Source: Richelia sinica FACHB-800 (GTDB lineage: Bacteria; Cyanobacteriota; Cyanobacteriia; Cyanobacteriales; Nostocaceae). From it: a stretch of 50,474 bases of DNA. Positions 7,251-17,300 of this stretch are shown here, piece by piece. The translations under genes were made by a program, and so were the position numbers. Each line of letters begins with the position of its first letter. Positions within the stretch are counted from its first letter, which is position 1. Location: assembly GCF_014698825.1 (NCBI RefSeq), contig NZ_JACJTT010000040.1, positions 1 through 50,474 on the forward strand, read 5' to 3'. The notes beneath the pieces were generated by a model. The model was not told the origin of the DNA. It did no database searches and worked only from the letters and a program-made list of their open reading frames with translations.

Positions 7251-9320
7251 CTAATCATCGTCGTACTCATACACCTCTAAATCAGTTACAGCGATCGCAT
7301 CTGGTAACTCCATCGCGTCATCATCCAGACGAATAATTTGCCCCTTAAAAAAATCTGCTAGGCTTTCTGCGGCTTTTTTCACCTCATCATGATCCCAATT
7401 GGATGGAGAAGGTTTAGGTTGGGGTGGTGGTGTAGTGGGGACTGGTACAGTTTTTGTGACTGGAGGCTCAATTCTCGCAGGTTGTGGTGTGGGTGTAGGG
7501 ACTGGTGGAGGTGAGGGTGGAGGTGTGGGTGTGGGTGTAGGTATGGGTGCTGGTGAAGTAATTTGTGGCTTGTAAATAGATGTTGGTGGTTGTTGAACAC
7601 GGGTGGAATCTTGGGGTGAAGAGTAACTTCTCGCTGATGTAGCTGTAGCACCAGTGGCTTTTTCCAAAAAGACTTGAATTTCCCGCTGATAAACCTGTTG
7701 GAAAGCCCCAGTAATTATCGCCGGTAGGGAAGATTTATATCTTTCATACCATGCAGCTTTAATGGCCACGCGGGCCACCTGACCATCAAAATCAGCTAAA
7801 TGGCTCATTTGGCTGAGTAAGGATTTGGTTGATCCCTGGGGAATATAGGTACAAACTTGTTGCCAAATCTGATTTAAATCAAATTGTGGTTGGGTTAAAT
7901 TTTCCTGGGGTGGGATCTGTTCTACAGATGGAGCTAATGTTTCTGTAGTGGTGGGGGTAACTGGTTGTGTAGCTGCTGTTTGATGTGGTTGGGTGACAGT
8001 GGCTGCAACAGAGTGAACACGAGAGTTTTCATTAACTGGTGTGTGAGTAGCTGCTGGTGATGGAACTGAACTATGGGTGAAATGATGGGGTTGGGAATTA
8101 AGGGGAGTATGAGCGGGAACGGCTGGATTTTGGCTTGGTTGAGGATGATTGACTGGTGGGGAAGAATTAATAGCAGGGGCAGCAGGTGTATTAATTTGTG
8201 GTGGTAGAGTTAATACTTTGGTAGGAATATTGGCACTAGGAAGTAACCCCAGTAATGTGACTTCTAACCATAAATGTGGCTGGGTGGTATTTTTCAGTTG
8301 GACTTCCGCACTTCTCAAATGCTGTTGTCCCTGCAAGATAGTGGTGATTTCTAACTTGTGAGCAAAACTAACTAATGCTTGCCAAGTTTCCTTGGTACAA
8401 GCCACTAAATCTTGGCGATTGGGTGCTGTTTTCGCTATCAGTAAATCTTTGTAAAAAGCCGCCAGATTTTGGAGAATCGTCAGCGGTTCACGACCACGAT
8501 CTAAGATTTTGCGAGTACAATCTAATACAGTTTCTGGATGGTCTTGAGCGATCGCTTCTAATAATCCCAGTAAATCCTGTTCACTCACAGAACCGACCAA
8601 ATCCCACACCTGGTGAGGTCTGACTTCTCCCGATAATAAAGCTAATTGATCCAATAAACTTTCCGCGTCACGTAATCCCCCTTGGGAAAGTTGGGCAACT
8701 AAAGTAACAGCATCAGGTGAAATTTGAATATTTTCATTAGCAGCAATATTGCTCAAATGCTTCACCATCGCTTCTAGCTGAATCCGGCGAAAATCAAACC
8801 TTTGACAGCGAGAAATAATCGTTGGTAATACTCTTTGGGGGTCGGTTGTCGCTAGGACAAAGACCACATGTTTAGGTGGTTCTTCCAGGGTTTTCAGTAA
8901 AGCATTGAACGCTGCCGTACTGAGCATGTGACATTCATCAATCACATAAACCTTATATCGACACTGTACAGGAGCAAATTGGGCCCGTTCAATAATTTCG
9001 CGAATATTATCAACACCAGTATTACTGGCAGCATCAATTTCTATAACATCAAGAGTGTAACCTTTGGTAATGCCTTGACAGGTATCACATACACCGCATG
9101 GCTGTGCTGTGGGTTTGTCACTGTTGAGGCAGTTGAGGGATTTAGCGAGAATGCGAGCGCTAGAAGTTTTGCCTGTGCCTCTAGGCCCAGTAAATAAATA
9201 GGCAGGAGCGATTTTGGCAGAATTAATAGCATTAGTGAGGGTAGTGGCGATCGCTTCTTGGCCCACCAGTTCAGCAAAACTCTTTGGGCGATACTTATGG
9301 TGCAGGGGTTCGTAAGACAT
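7251..9320 (-). CDS. dnaX: DNA polymerase III subunits gamma and tau
   Basis: 689 aa from ATG 9320, which gives the standard MSYEPLHHKYRPKSF start; the five extra codons back to TTG 9335 are less likely. This is the clamp-loader ATPase: GPRGTGKTSSA (Walker A), the zinc module CGVCDTCQG, DECHML (Walker B region), TLEEPP and SRCQRF, which carries the arginine finger. After about residue 370 comes a long Pro/Thr/Gln-rich linker and a short tau-like C-terminus ending in acidic YEYDDD. The Synechocystis dnaX contains an intein; none interrupts the ATPase motifs here. A proline-rich open frame on the same strand in another phase (7379-7651) is a shadow. Confidence 0.95.
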   Translation of the reverse strand: MSYEPLHHKYRPKSFAELVGQEAIATTLTNAINSAKIAPAYLFTGPRGTGKTSSARILAKSLNCLNSDKPTAQPCGVCDTCQGITKGYTLDVIEIDAASNTGVDNIREIIERAQFAPVQCRYKVYVIDECHMLSTAAFNALLKTLEEPPKHVVFVLATTDPQRVLPTIISRCQRFDFRRIQLEAMVKHLSNIAANENIQISPDAVTLVAQLSQGGLRDAESLLDQLALLSGEVRPHQVWDLVGSVSEQDLLGLLEAIAQDHPETVLDCTRKILDRGREPLTILQNLAAFYKDLLIAKTAPNRQDLVACTKETWQALVSFAHKLEITTILQGQQHLRSAEVQLKNTTQPHLWLEVTLLGLLPSANIPTKVLTLPPQINTPAAPAINSSPPVNHPQPSQNPAVPAHTPLNSQPHHFTHSSVPSPAATHTPVNENSRVHSVAATVTQPHQTAATQPVTPTTTETLAPSVEQIPPQENLTQPQFDLNQIWQQVCTYIPQGSTKSLLSQMSHLADFDGQVARVAIKAAWYERYKSSLPAIITGAFQQVYQREIQVFLEKATGATATSARSYSSPQDSTRVQQPPTSIYKPQITSPAPIPTPTPTPPPSPPPVPTPTPQPARIEPPVTKTVPVPTTPPPQPKPSPSNWDHDEVKKAAESLADFFKGQIIRLDDDAMELPDAIAVTDLEVYEYDDD

Positions 9321-9511
9321 GGAGGGAGATGTCAATGCCTTTGATAGTAGAGTCGTAGCACCCAGTCGAGTTTGGGGTTTAAATATTCTAACAACTGAGG
9401 CACATTTCCTTGTACGGCAAAATTAACTACGGATTTACAATTGATTACGATGTAGCAGCTTATCATCTAGGTCGCTACAATTTGAAGAGGCAAAAATTAT
9501 TGGTACAGTAG

Positions 9512-10180
9512 ATGCTCAAGCGGCTAATTCAGTGGATAAAAAGATTTTTTCAACGCTTTTTGGGGGGGAAAGCACGTCCTACTCCTGAGAGCAAGGCTGT
9601 ACAAATAACATCAGCACCACCTCTAAGTGATACGGATCTGGAATTTCTCTTCACAGAACTTTTAGAAGGAGTTCATCAAGCCAGAGGCCAAACTTGGGCG
9701 CAAAAGTGGCTAAATAATCTTGAGCATCGGGTCAACACTGAACGCTGGTTAAGTTGGTTACAAGGATTTGGCGAAAGACTATTAGCAACACAAAATCCCC
9801 ATAATGAATTAGCTGCCCGCTTAGTACAGTTGGGAGAATTAAATATCGGCCCAGTGGGCGACCTAGCTTATAATATTGGTATGCAGTTATTGACCCGGCA
9901 TCAAGGCGAACCCATTTGGGAATATGATGGGCCAGACACTGTAGGTCAAACCGCTCCAGAACCAGCAATTGCCGCTTCTACCCAATCAGAAGAGTTTCCA
10001 GACGCAGAGTACCAAACCATTACTCTTGAACAGTTACTTGTACTGTTGCAACAAGATGAAAATCTGCGTCAACAAATTGCTCAACAGTTGTCCCTGGAAA
10101 CCGATGATCCACAATTGATTATTCAGACCTTAGTTCATCAAGCGCAGATGGAAGAACAATCCTCTGTAACAGAAGATTAA
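9512..10180 (+). CDS. 222-aa paralogue of the TPR-CHAT protein's N-terminal module
   Basis: Family not recognised. The protein starts with a basic, aromatic amphipathic helix (MLKRLIQWIKRFFQRFL). A helical domain follows (about 38-130) with DLEFLFTELLEGV, the pattern RWL-x-WL, FGERLLA, LGEL and VGDLA; then WEYDGPD at 136-142 and a Q-rich helix TLEQLLVLLQQDENLRQQIA. Every one of these elements recurs in the same order in the first 310 residues of the next gene, so this is a duplicated N-terminal module without TPR and CHAT domains. The amphipathic start suggests peripheral membrane contact. A plausible role is an adaptor or decoy that binds the CHAT protein through like-with-like contact; this is inference. 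247 bp separate it from the next gene. Confidence 0.75.
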   Translation: MLKRLIQWIKRFFQRFLGGKARPTPESKAVQITSAPPLSDTDLEFLFTELLEGVHQARGQTWAQKWLNNLEHRVNTERWLSWLQGFGERLLATQNPHNELAARLVQLGELNIGPVGDLAYNIGMQLLTRHQGEPIWEYDGPDTVGQTAPEPAIAASTQSEEFPDAEYQTITLEQLLVLLQQDENLRQQIAQQLSLETDDPQLIIQTLVHQAQMEEQSSVTED

Positions 10181-10427
10181 TTGGGCATCTCCTCATCTTT
10201 ACTGCCTTCTCAGTGTAAGATTACCAATGTCATTTATGTTCCCCTCCTCTCTTCGTCCCTATCTTCAGGCACAAAAAGAGTAAACTGGGGATTGTCAATG
10301 ATACCCTTTTGTATAGTTTTTCACTAACTCCACCATGCAGCTTCACCTTAATTACTTTGTTTTTTCCGTAATTCATGATTTTTTTGACACAACGATGGCT
10401 ACAATCTAGGAGAAAGAAAATCCGAGA

Positions 10428-13400
10428 ATGTGGCAGATGTTCAGGTGGCTATCGCAGTGGCTTAACAGTGTTTTACAGTATCTTCCTCACAGTCTTCCCC
10501 TGAAGGATATCAAGACTGGGAGAGAGGAGAATTTGGTAGATTCACTGCCAGAACTAACTAATGCGGATCTAGAATTTTTGTTTACCGAACTGCTGGAAGG
10601 TGTGCAACAAGCACGGGGCCAACAGTGGGCAGTAAATTATTTACAGCGGATGCAACCGCGTATTAGTGAAGAGCGGTGGTTAGATTGGCTGCTGATGTTT
10701 GGTGAACGATTATTAGCCTCTCCCGCACCTAATCATCACCTAGCTGGAAAGATGATTAAATTGGGTGAACTGGGTGTTGGTAGAGTTGGTGATTTAGCCT
10801 TTGATATTGGCATTCGACTCTTAAGACGGGATTTTGTTCAAGATACTGCTAATAGTAGGGTTGTAGTTGCAGTACCACCAGCAACAACAGTAGCAACAAC
10901 ACCTGTAGTCGATGCATCTTTAGATAGTCCTGGGCAGCAATTAATCCGGGAATTAGGTGAGCAGTTATGGGAATATGATGGGCCGGATGCACCCAATGTC
11001 GCTTCAGTAACTAGTCCGGTGGCAGAAGAATACCAATTCACCACGAATTTCCATATCCAAACACCAGCACCAACAGAGTCGGACAATAATGAAGTTTTCA
11101 TCTATGAATATGCTGTAGATCCTGAAGCTGGGGTAGTTTTTGAATATACAGAGCCAGCTAGAACCGCCACAAGTGAGCCTGTAGAGGATAATAGTTTATA
11201 TTCCCCATCTACTGATTTACATTCCTCTAGAGCCAATTTAGAGCCGGATACCATAGCCCAAACTTTAGATAATTTGGCTAGCAGGTTAGAAGAAAACACG
11301 AATCTTGTTCAACAAATTGCTTCGGAACTAGCCTTAACCAGACAAGGGCTGATTGAGCCGGCTAAGGCGCAAATCACCTTGATGAATCAGGCCCAAGTCT
11401 TTTTCTATGAAGGTTTAAAGCAGGCGAAAATCGGAGATTTAGAAGGGGCTTTAGCTTGTTATGGTCAAGCTACTAGGTTGCAACCAGATGCCTATGAATA
11501 TTGGTTTAATCAAGGGTTGATTCTGTTTCATTTACACAGATTTGATGAAGCATTGGCAGCTTATGACCGCACCTTGGAGTTAAAACCTGATTTTTACACG
11601 GCTTGGTATAACCGTGGTGGTATTCTAGGGGAAATGGGCGATTTTGAAGGAGCGATCGCATCATTTGACCAAGCCATCAATGTGAAGCCAGATGATTCAG
11701 GAGCTTGGTCTAGTAAAGGTTTAGCACTACTGCGGTTAGGACTAATTTGGGAAGCAGTGGCTAGTTATGACCAAGCTTTGCAATTACAACCAGAAGACCA
11801 GGAAATTTGGTATTACCGGGGTGTGGCCTTGGCTGTAGGTGAACAATATGAAGATGCGATCGCTTCCTATGACCAAGCCTTAGAAATTCAACCAGATTAT
11901 GATGAGGTATGGATTGACCGGGGTGTGGTTCTGTTTAATCTCAAACGTTGGTCACAAGCCATTGAATCTTGGGATAAGGCCCTAGCTAACCAGCCAGAAC
12001 TATATTTAGCTTGGTTTAATCGGGGTGTCGCTTTAGATAACTTAGGCAATCAAGGGGAAGCCATCGCTTCCTATCAAAAAGCCATTGCTATTAAATCAGA
12101 TTTCCACCTGGCCTGGTACAACCAAGCAGTCGCACTTTTCCATCTGGAAAGATTTACAGAAGCGATCGCTTGTTATGATAGCGCCCTCAGCATCAAACTA
12201 GATTATTGGGAAGCTTGGATTGGCAGAGGTACAGCCGCAGGTCATTTAGGTCATGAACACAACTCCCTCAGTTTAACTAGTGCGATCGCTACCACTAATC
12301 CTGCTTTAAATGTAGGCGGTTATGAAGGGAAAATCGCCAGTTATCAAGAAGGATTAAAACATCTCCGTCCCGACACTCACCCAGAGGGTTGGGGAAGATT
12401 GCATATCGTGATTGGTAACACCGACTATGAGCAAGGAAAGAAAGAAGATTTACCCCGTCTGTACTGGCAAAATGCCGTCCTTGCCTATCAACAAGCATTA
12501 TTTACCCTCACACCTACAGATTTCCCGGAATTACACCTAGAGGTTTTACAATCCCTCACCAAAGTGTTAATTAGTTTAGGAGAAATCAGCGTTGCCCAAG
12601 CCTCTCAAGTCCAAGCAGTAGAAGTATTACAAGAACTCCTCAATCAAGCTGTTCGCAGCGATGAAAGTAAAAAACAATTGGCTTTGCGATTTGCAGGTTT
12701 AGGACAATTAGCCGTAGATTTGGCAGTAGACGCAGGTGACTTTGTAGAAGCGTGGGAAATAGCAGAACAAGGGAAAAATGATTGTTTGCAGTGGCTCTTA
12801 TTTGGTTGGAGTGATTATGTTCACTCTACTAAATACAAATCGGTTCAAAAATTATTAAATCCCTCTACAGCTATAGTTTTTTGGCACCTTAGCCCTGCGG
12901 CACTACATACATTTATTATCAAAGACCAAGCACCATCACCGATATTAGTATTTACACCCATTCAAGATGTCCAAGCCATCCCAGAAGGGGTACAGCGGCT
13001 GATTGAGTTTGAAAACTGGCTAGCTGATTGGCAAGGTATGTATTATGATTACTGCCAAAATCATCAAGATGCAGAGAATCAGCATCATCCTTGGCGTGGG
13101 GAAATGGAACAGAAGCTTTTACATCTGAGGAGCATTCTGAATATTTCCACAATTGTGCAGGAACTAGAAGGGATAAATAATTTGATTTTAGTTCCCCATC
13201 GTGATTTAGCTAAGTTACCTTTACAAGCACTTTTCTCATTATCTTCTGCCGCTACGAGCAACAATTACACTATTTCCTATCTTCCTAGCACTCATTTAGG
13301 TATTACTTCCAAAATAGATATATTATCTGATTGGCAAAATCAGAAATTATTGATTGTTGAACAATCTAGTCTAGCAGGTGAATCTGAACTAAATCCGCTG

Positions 13401-14051
13401 CAATTTTCAATAGAAATAATTGGCAATTTATTTACTAATAAATATAGGTTACCAGGTTATCAAATTAATAAGAATTATCTCGATTCCTGGATAGTGAATG
13501 GCTACAATATCCTGCATCTAAGCAGTCATGCCCAAAATAATTTAAATCAGCTTGACCAATCACAAATTATTTTGAGTAATGAAGAAAGGCTAAATTTGAC
13601 AGAAATCGTGCAACAATCACTATTCAATTTAAATTTGGTGACTTTAGCAGATTGCGCTACAGTTTATCAGAGCAATCAACATATCAACAGTGAATATTTA
13701 GGGTTAGAAACCAGTTTTATGAATGCGGGAGTGCCCTATGTCCTCACTACAATTTGGGATGTAGAATCCACAGCACAAGCTTTGGTGATGATTGAATTTT
13801 ACCGCCAGTTGCAGTTGCAGCAGTCACCAGTGATAGCTTTAGCTACAGTTACCAATTGGTTAAAAGAAATAACTAATAAAGAATTAACCCAATGGTATGA
13901 ACATCTACTAAATAATCTGCCTGGAGAAGAATTCAAGGTGAGGAATTATTTAGCTACACAACTGTATCAAACTAGTAAGCTGCCAGCAGACCAGAAGTTA
14001 TATGATCATCCTTATTATTGGGCAGGATTCATACTTCTCGGTAAACCGTAG
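10428..14051 (+). CDS. TPR-CHAT domain protein (caspase-like peptidase)
   Basis: 1207 aa. In order: an amphipathic N-terminus, the shared module (about 43-133), WEYDGPD (181-187), an acidic low-complexity linker, a Q/N helix near 285-300, about nine TPR units (about 322-610, each with the W-x-x-x-G and A-x-x-x-Y/F-D-x-A pattern), a helical connector, and a C-terminal CHAT domain. The dyad candidates are His1034 in HLSSHA and Cys1076 in LADCAT; the domain ends with GVPYVLTTIWDV and YYWAGFILLG as usual. CHAT peptidases are caspase relatives; some act in heterocyst control (HetF), others in RNA-triggered defence. This is not HetF by length and layout. The only unusual point at the active site is ADCAT in place of the commoner SACET. 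Confidence 0.85.
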   Translation: MWQMFRWLSQWLNSVLQYLPHSLPLKDIKTGREENLVDSLPELTNADLEFLFTELLEGVQQARGQQWAVNYLQRMQPRISEERWLDWLLMFGERLLASPAPNHHLAGKMIKLGELGVGRVGDLAFDIGIRLLRRDFVQDTANSRVVVAVPPATTVATTPVVDASLDSPGQQLIRELGEQLWEYDGPDAPNVASVTSPVAEEYQFTTNFHIQTPAPTESDNNEVFIYEYAVDPEAGVVFEYTEPARTATSEPVEDNSLYSPSTDLHSSRANLEPDTIAQTLDNLASRLEENTNLVQQIASELALTRQGLIEPAKAQITLMNQAQVFFYEGLKQAKIGDLEGALACYGQATRLQPDAYEYWFNQGLILFHLHRFDEALAAYDRTLELKPDFYTAWYNRGGILGEMGDFEGAIASFDQAINVKPDDSGAWSSKGLALLRLGLIWEAVASYDQALQLQPEDQEIWYYRGVALAVGEQYEDAIASYDQALEIQPDYDEVWIDRGVVLFNLKRWSQAIESWDKALANQPELYLAWFNRGVALDNLGNQGEAIASYQKAIAIKSDFHLAWYNQAVALFHLERFTEAIACYDSALSIKLDYWEAWIGRGTAAGHLGHEHNSLSLTSAIATTNPALNVGGYEGKIASYQEGLKHLRPDTHPEGWGRLHIVIGNTDYEQGKKEDLPRLYWQNAVLAYQQALFTLTPTDFPELHLEVLQSLTKVLISLGEISVAQASQVQAVEVLQELLNQAVRSDESKKQLALRFAGLGQLAVDLAVDAGDFVEAWEIAEQGKNDCLQWLLFGWSDYVHSTKYKSVQKLLNPSTAIVFWHLSPAALHTFIIKDQAPSPILVFTPIQDVQAIPEGVQRLIEFENWLADWQGMYYDYCQNHQDAENQHHPWRGEMEQKLLHLRSILNISTIVQELEGINNLILVPHRDLAKLPLQALFSLSSAATSNNYTISYLPSTHLGITSKIDILSDWQNQKLLIVEQSSLAGESELNPLQFSIEIIGNLFTNKYRLPGYQINKNYLDSWIVNGYNILHLSSHAQNNLNQLDQSQIILSNEERLNLTEIVQQSLFNLNLVTLADCATVYQSNQHINSEYLGLETSFMNAGVPYVLTTIWDVESTAQALVMIEFYRQLQLQQSPVIALATVTNWLKEITNKELTQWYEHLLNNLPGEEFKVRNYLATQLYQTSKLPADQKLYDHPYYWAGFILLGKP

Positions 14052-14080
14052 AAGCACATTTTCAATTTATCTGACATTTC

Positions 14081-14094
14081 TTGCCCAAGGGCAA
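14081..14094. terminator. Short hairpin TTGCCC/GGGCAA after the CHAT gene
   Basis: TTGCCC (14081-14086) and GGGCAA (14089-14094) with a weak ATTTT tail lie 30 bp behind the CHAT gene's stop. It may end that transcript, which would make the following kinase a separate unit; the remaining 230 bp before the kinase are AT-rich and hold no gene. Confidence 0.35.
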
Positions 14095-14325
14095 ATTTTG
14101 GCCATGGACTGAAAACCCATCCCTGAGGTTTTGTCCCAAACCATGATCTAGTCTATTCTTAACGTAATCTTTATAGTTACTAATAATTATTCCTCAGTAA
14201 ATATACTATATATAATAATTCCTAATCAAATGCTGAAAGCTATTACTGAACAGATGATAGGGCAATGTTGACTATCTTATAATTGGTAGCAGACTTCTAC
14301 TCGAATGGGTTTAATATTTCACTAG

Positions 14326-17300
14326 ATGAATACCACTACTTGCACTCCCGTCATTCCGGGTTACCACATTAGCAAACTACTCTATGCAGGACATAGAACC
14401 ACAGTCTATCGAGGGATTAAACAGCTAGACCAGCTACCAGTAGTCATAAAACTATTAACTTCCGAATACCCAAATTTCAATGAGTTATTGCAATTTCGTA
14501 ACCAATATACAATTAGTAAAAATTTGTATATTCCTGGTGTTGTGCGCCCATTGTCATTAGAAGTATATGGCAATGGTTATATTTTAGTAATGGCAGACCA
14601 GGGGGGAATTTCCTTACGAGAGTATATCAAAACAAATTACCTGAACCTGGAAGAATTTTTAGCGATCGCCATCCAATTGACGCAGATTCTCCATGATTTA
14701 CATCAAAACCGTGTTATCCACAAGGATATCAAGCCAGCCAATATCCTGATTCATGCACAAACAAAACAAGTTCAACTGATAGATTTTAGTCTTGCATCTC
14801 TGTTACCCAAAGAAACCCAAGAAATCAAAAATCCTCAGGTTTTAGAAGGAACACTGGCTTATATTTCCCCAGAACAAACCGGGAGAATGAATCGCGGTAT
14901 AGACTATCGCAGCGATTTCTACTCTTTGGGAGTCACGTTTTATGAATTATTGACAGGCAAGTTGCCATTTAGTAGTGATAATCCCATGGAGTTGGTGCAT
15001 TGTCATTTAGCCAAGTTGCCTAGTTATGTATCGGATATTAAACCAGAAATTCCCCTGGTAATTAGTAAAATCATTCATAAACTCCTGGCTAAAAATGCCG
15101 AAGACAGATATCAAAGTGCTTTGGGATTAAAGCATGATTTGGATAATTGTTTATCTCAACTTAAAAATACAGGGAAAATCACAGATTTTGCCATTGGTAA
15201 CAGGGATTTGTGCGATCGCTTTCTCATCCCAGAAAAACTATACGGCAGAACACAGGAAGTTACCAGCCTCTTACAAGCTTTTGAGCGGGTGACTGATGGC
15301 ACATCAGAGATTTTGCTTGTAGCAGGATTTTCAGGGATTGGTAAAACCGCAGTTGTTAATGAAGTTCATAAACCAATTACTCGTCAGCAAGGGTATTTCA
15401 TTAAAGGTAAGTTTGATCAATTCAATCGCAATATTCCCTTATCGGCCTTTGTTCAAGCCCTCAGGGATTTGATGGAGCAGTTATTATCAGAATCGGACAG
15501 CCAATTAGCACAATGGCGGAGTAAAATACTCGCTGCGGTGGGGGACAATGGCCAGGTACTCATTGAAGTGATGCCAGAACTAGAACAGGTCATCGGTCAA
15601 CAACCCCCTGCACCAGAATTAGCAGGAACAGCCGCCCAAAACCGTTTTAACTTATTATTTCAAAAATTTATCGCCGTCTTTACTACACCAGAACACCCAT
15701 TAGTCATGTTTCTGGATGACTTGCAGTGGGCAGATTCTGCTTCCTTGCAGTTGATTAAACTGCTGATGGTAGACCAAAGTTATTTGTTATTGTTGGGAGC
15801 TTATCGAGATAACGAAGTGTCTCCTACCCATCCTTTGATGTTGACCTTGGAGGAACTCAAAACAGGGGGTACAACGATTGAGACAATTACCCTCACACCC
15901 CTCACCCTGAGTGATACCAATCAGTTAGTAGCAGATACCTTGCATTGTACAACTGAGCGATCGCTACAACTAACAGAATTAATCACCCGCAAGACCCAAG
16001 GTAATCCCTTTTTTATTACCCAATTTCTCAAAGCCTTACACGAAGATGGGCAGATTACCTTTAATCGTGATCATGGTTATTGGGAATGTGATATTGCCCA
16101 AATTCATGGCCTTTCCCTCACCGATGATGTGGTGGAATTTATGGCCCAGCAGTTACAGAAGTTGCCCAGTCAAACCCAACACATCCTCAAGTTAGCTGCT
16201 TGTATAGGTAATCAATTTGATTTAGCCACCTTAGCAATTGTTTCTCAACAGTCACAAGCAGACACAGCCGTAGCTTTGTGGAAAGCATTACAGGAAGGAT
16301 TAATCCTGCCCCAAAGTGAAGTATATAAATTTTATTTATCTCAGGATAAACAAGACGAGAATCATCCACAAGTCCAGAACTTAACCTATCGATTTTTACA
16401 CGATCGTATCCAACAGGCCGCTTACTCTCTCATTCCTGATGCCCAAAAACAAGCTACTCACCTGGAAATCGGTACTTTATTGTTAGCTAATTTATCAATT
16501 GCTGACAGAGAAGAACGTGTTTTTGAAATCGTTAACCATTTAAATATTGGCCAAAAATTACTCGCTCAAGCCAGCCAAAAACAAGAACTTGCCCAACTCA
16601 ATTTATTGGCAGGTAATAAAGCCAAAGCATCTACAGCTTATGCTGCGGCTTTAACATACATTACCGCGGGAATGGAACTTTTACCCCCAGATTGTTGGCA
16701 AAGCGATTATCACCTGAGTTTGTCTTTGTTTAAAGCCAGGGCAGAAGTTGAGTATTTAAATGGCAATTTTGCCGCAGCAGAAACCTGGTTACATCAGACT
16801 ATAGAGCGAGCCACAGCACCTCTAGAAAAAGCCGAAGTTTACAATATGGCGATCGTGCAGTACACCCTGCAAGCCAAGTATCCACAAGCCATTCAAGCCG
16901 GTCGTCAAGCCCTAGCTTTAGTCAATATTGACTTACCCGAAGCAGATTTTGACCTTGTGCGTGATGCCGAACTAGCAACCATTCAAGCCACCTTGCAATC
17001 TCGGTCATTTTCTGAATTGATTGATTTGCCCATCATGAGTCAACCAGAGCAAAAAATGGCCATCAAGTTATTAATTAGCATGGGGCCACCGACCTATCGT
17101 TCCCATCAAAGACTCTGGTCTGTCATCTGTGCCAAAGCCGTGAATTTGTGTTTACAGTATGGGAATACCCCAGAAATCGGCTATATTTATCCAGCCTTTG
17201 GAGGCTTACGGGGATATGCCTTGAATAATTATCAGGGTACTGATGAATTGCTAGATGTCACCCTGCAATTAATGCCAACATTTAATAACAAATCGGCGGA

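Noticed and set aside
7379-7651. 90-codon His/Pro/Leu-rich frame on the minus strand
   Set aside because: It is an alternate-phase shadow of the proline-rich linker in dnaX.
7251-9320. Intein in dnaX
   Set aside because: The ATPase motifs follow each other at normal distance with no Hint or homing-endonuclease block.
10428-14051. Identification as HetF
   Set aside because: HetF is clearly shorter and has a different domain layout; this protein shares only the TPR-CHAT type.
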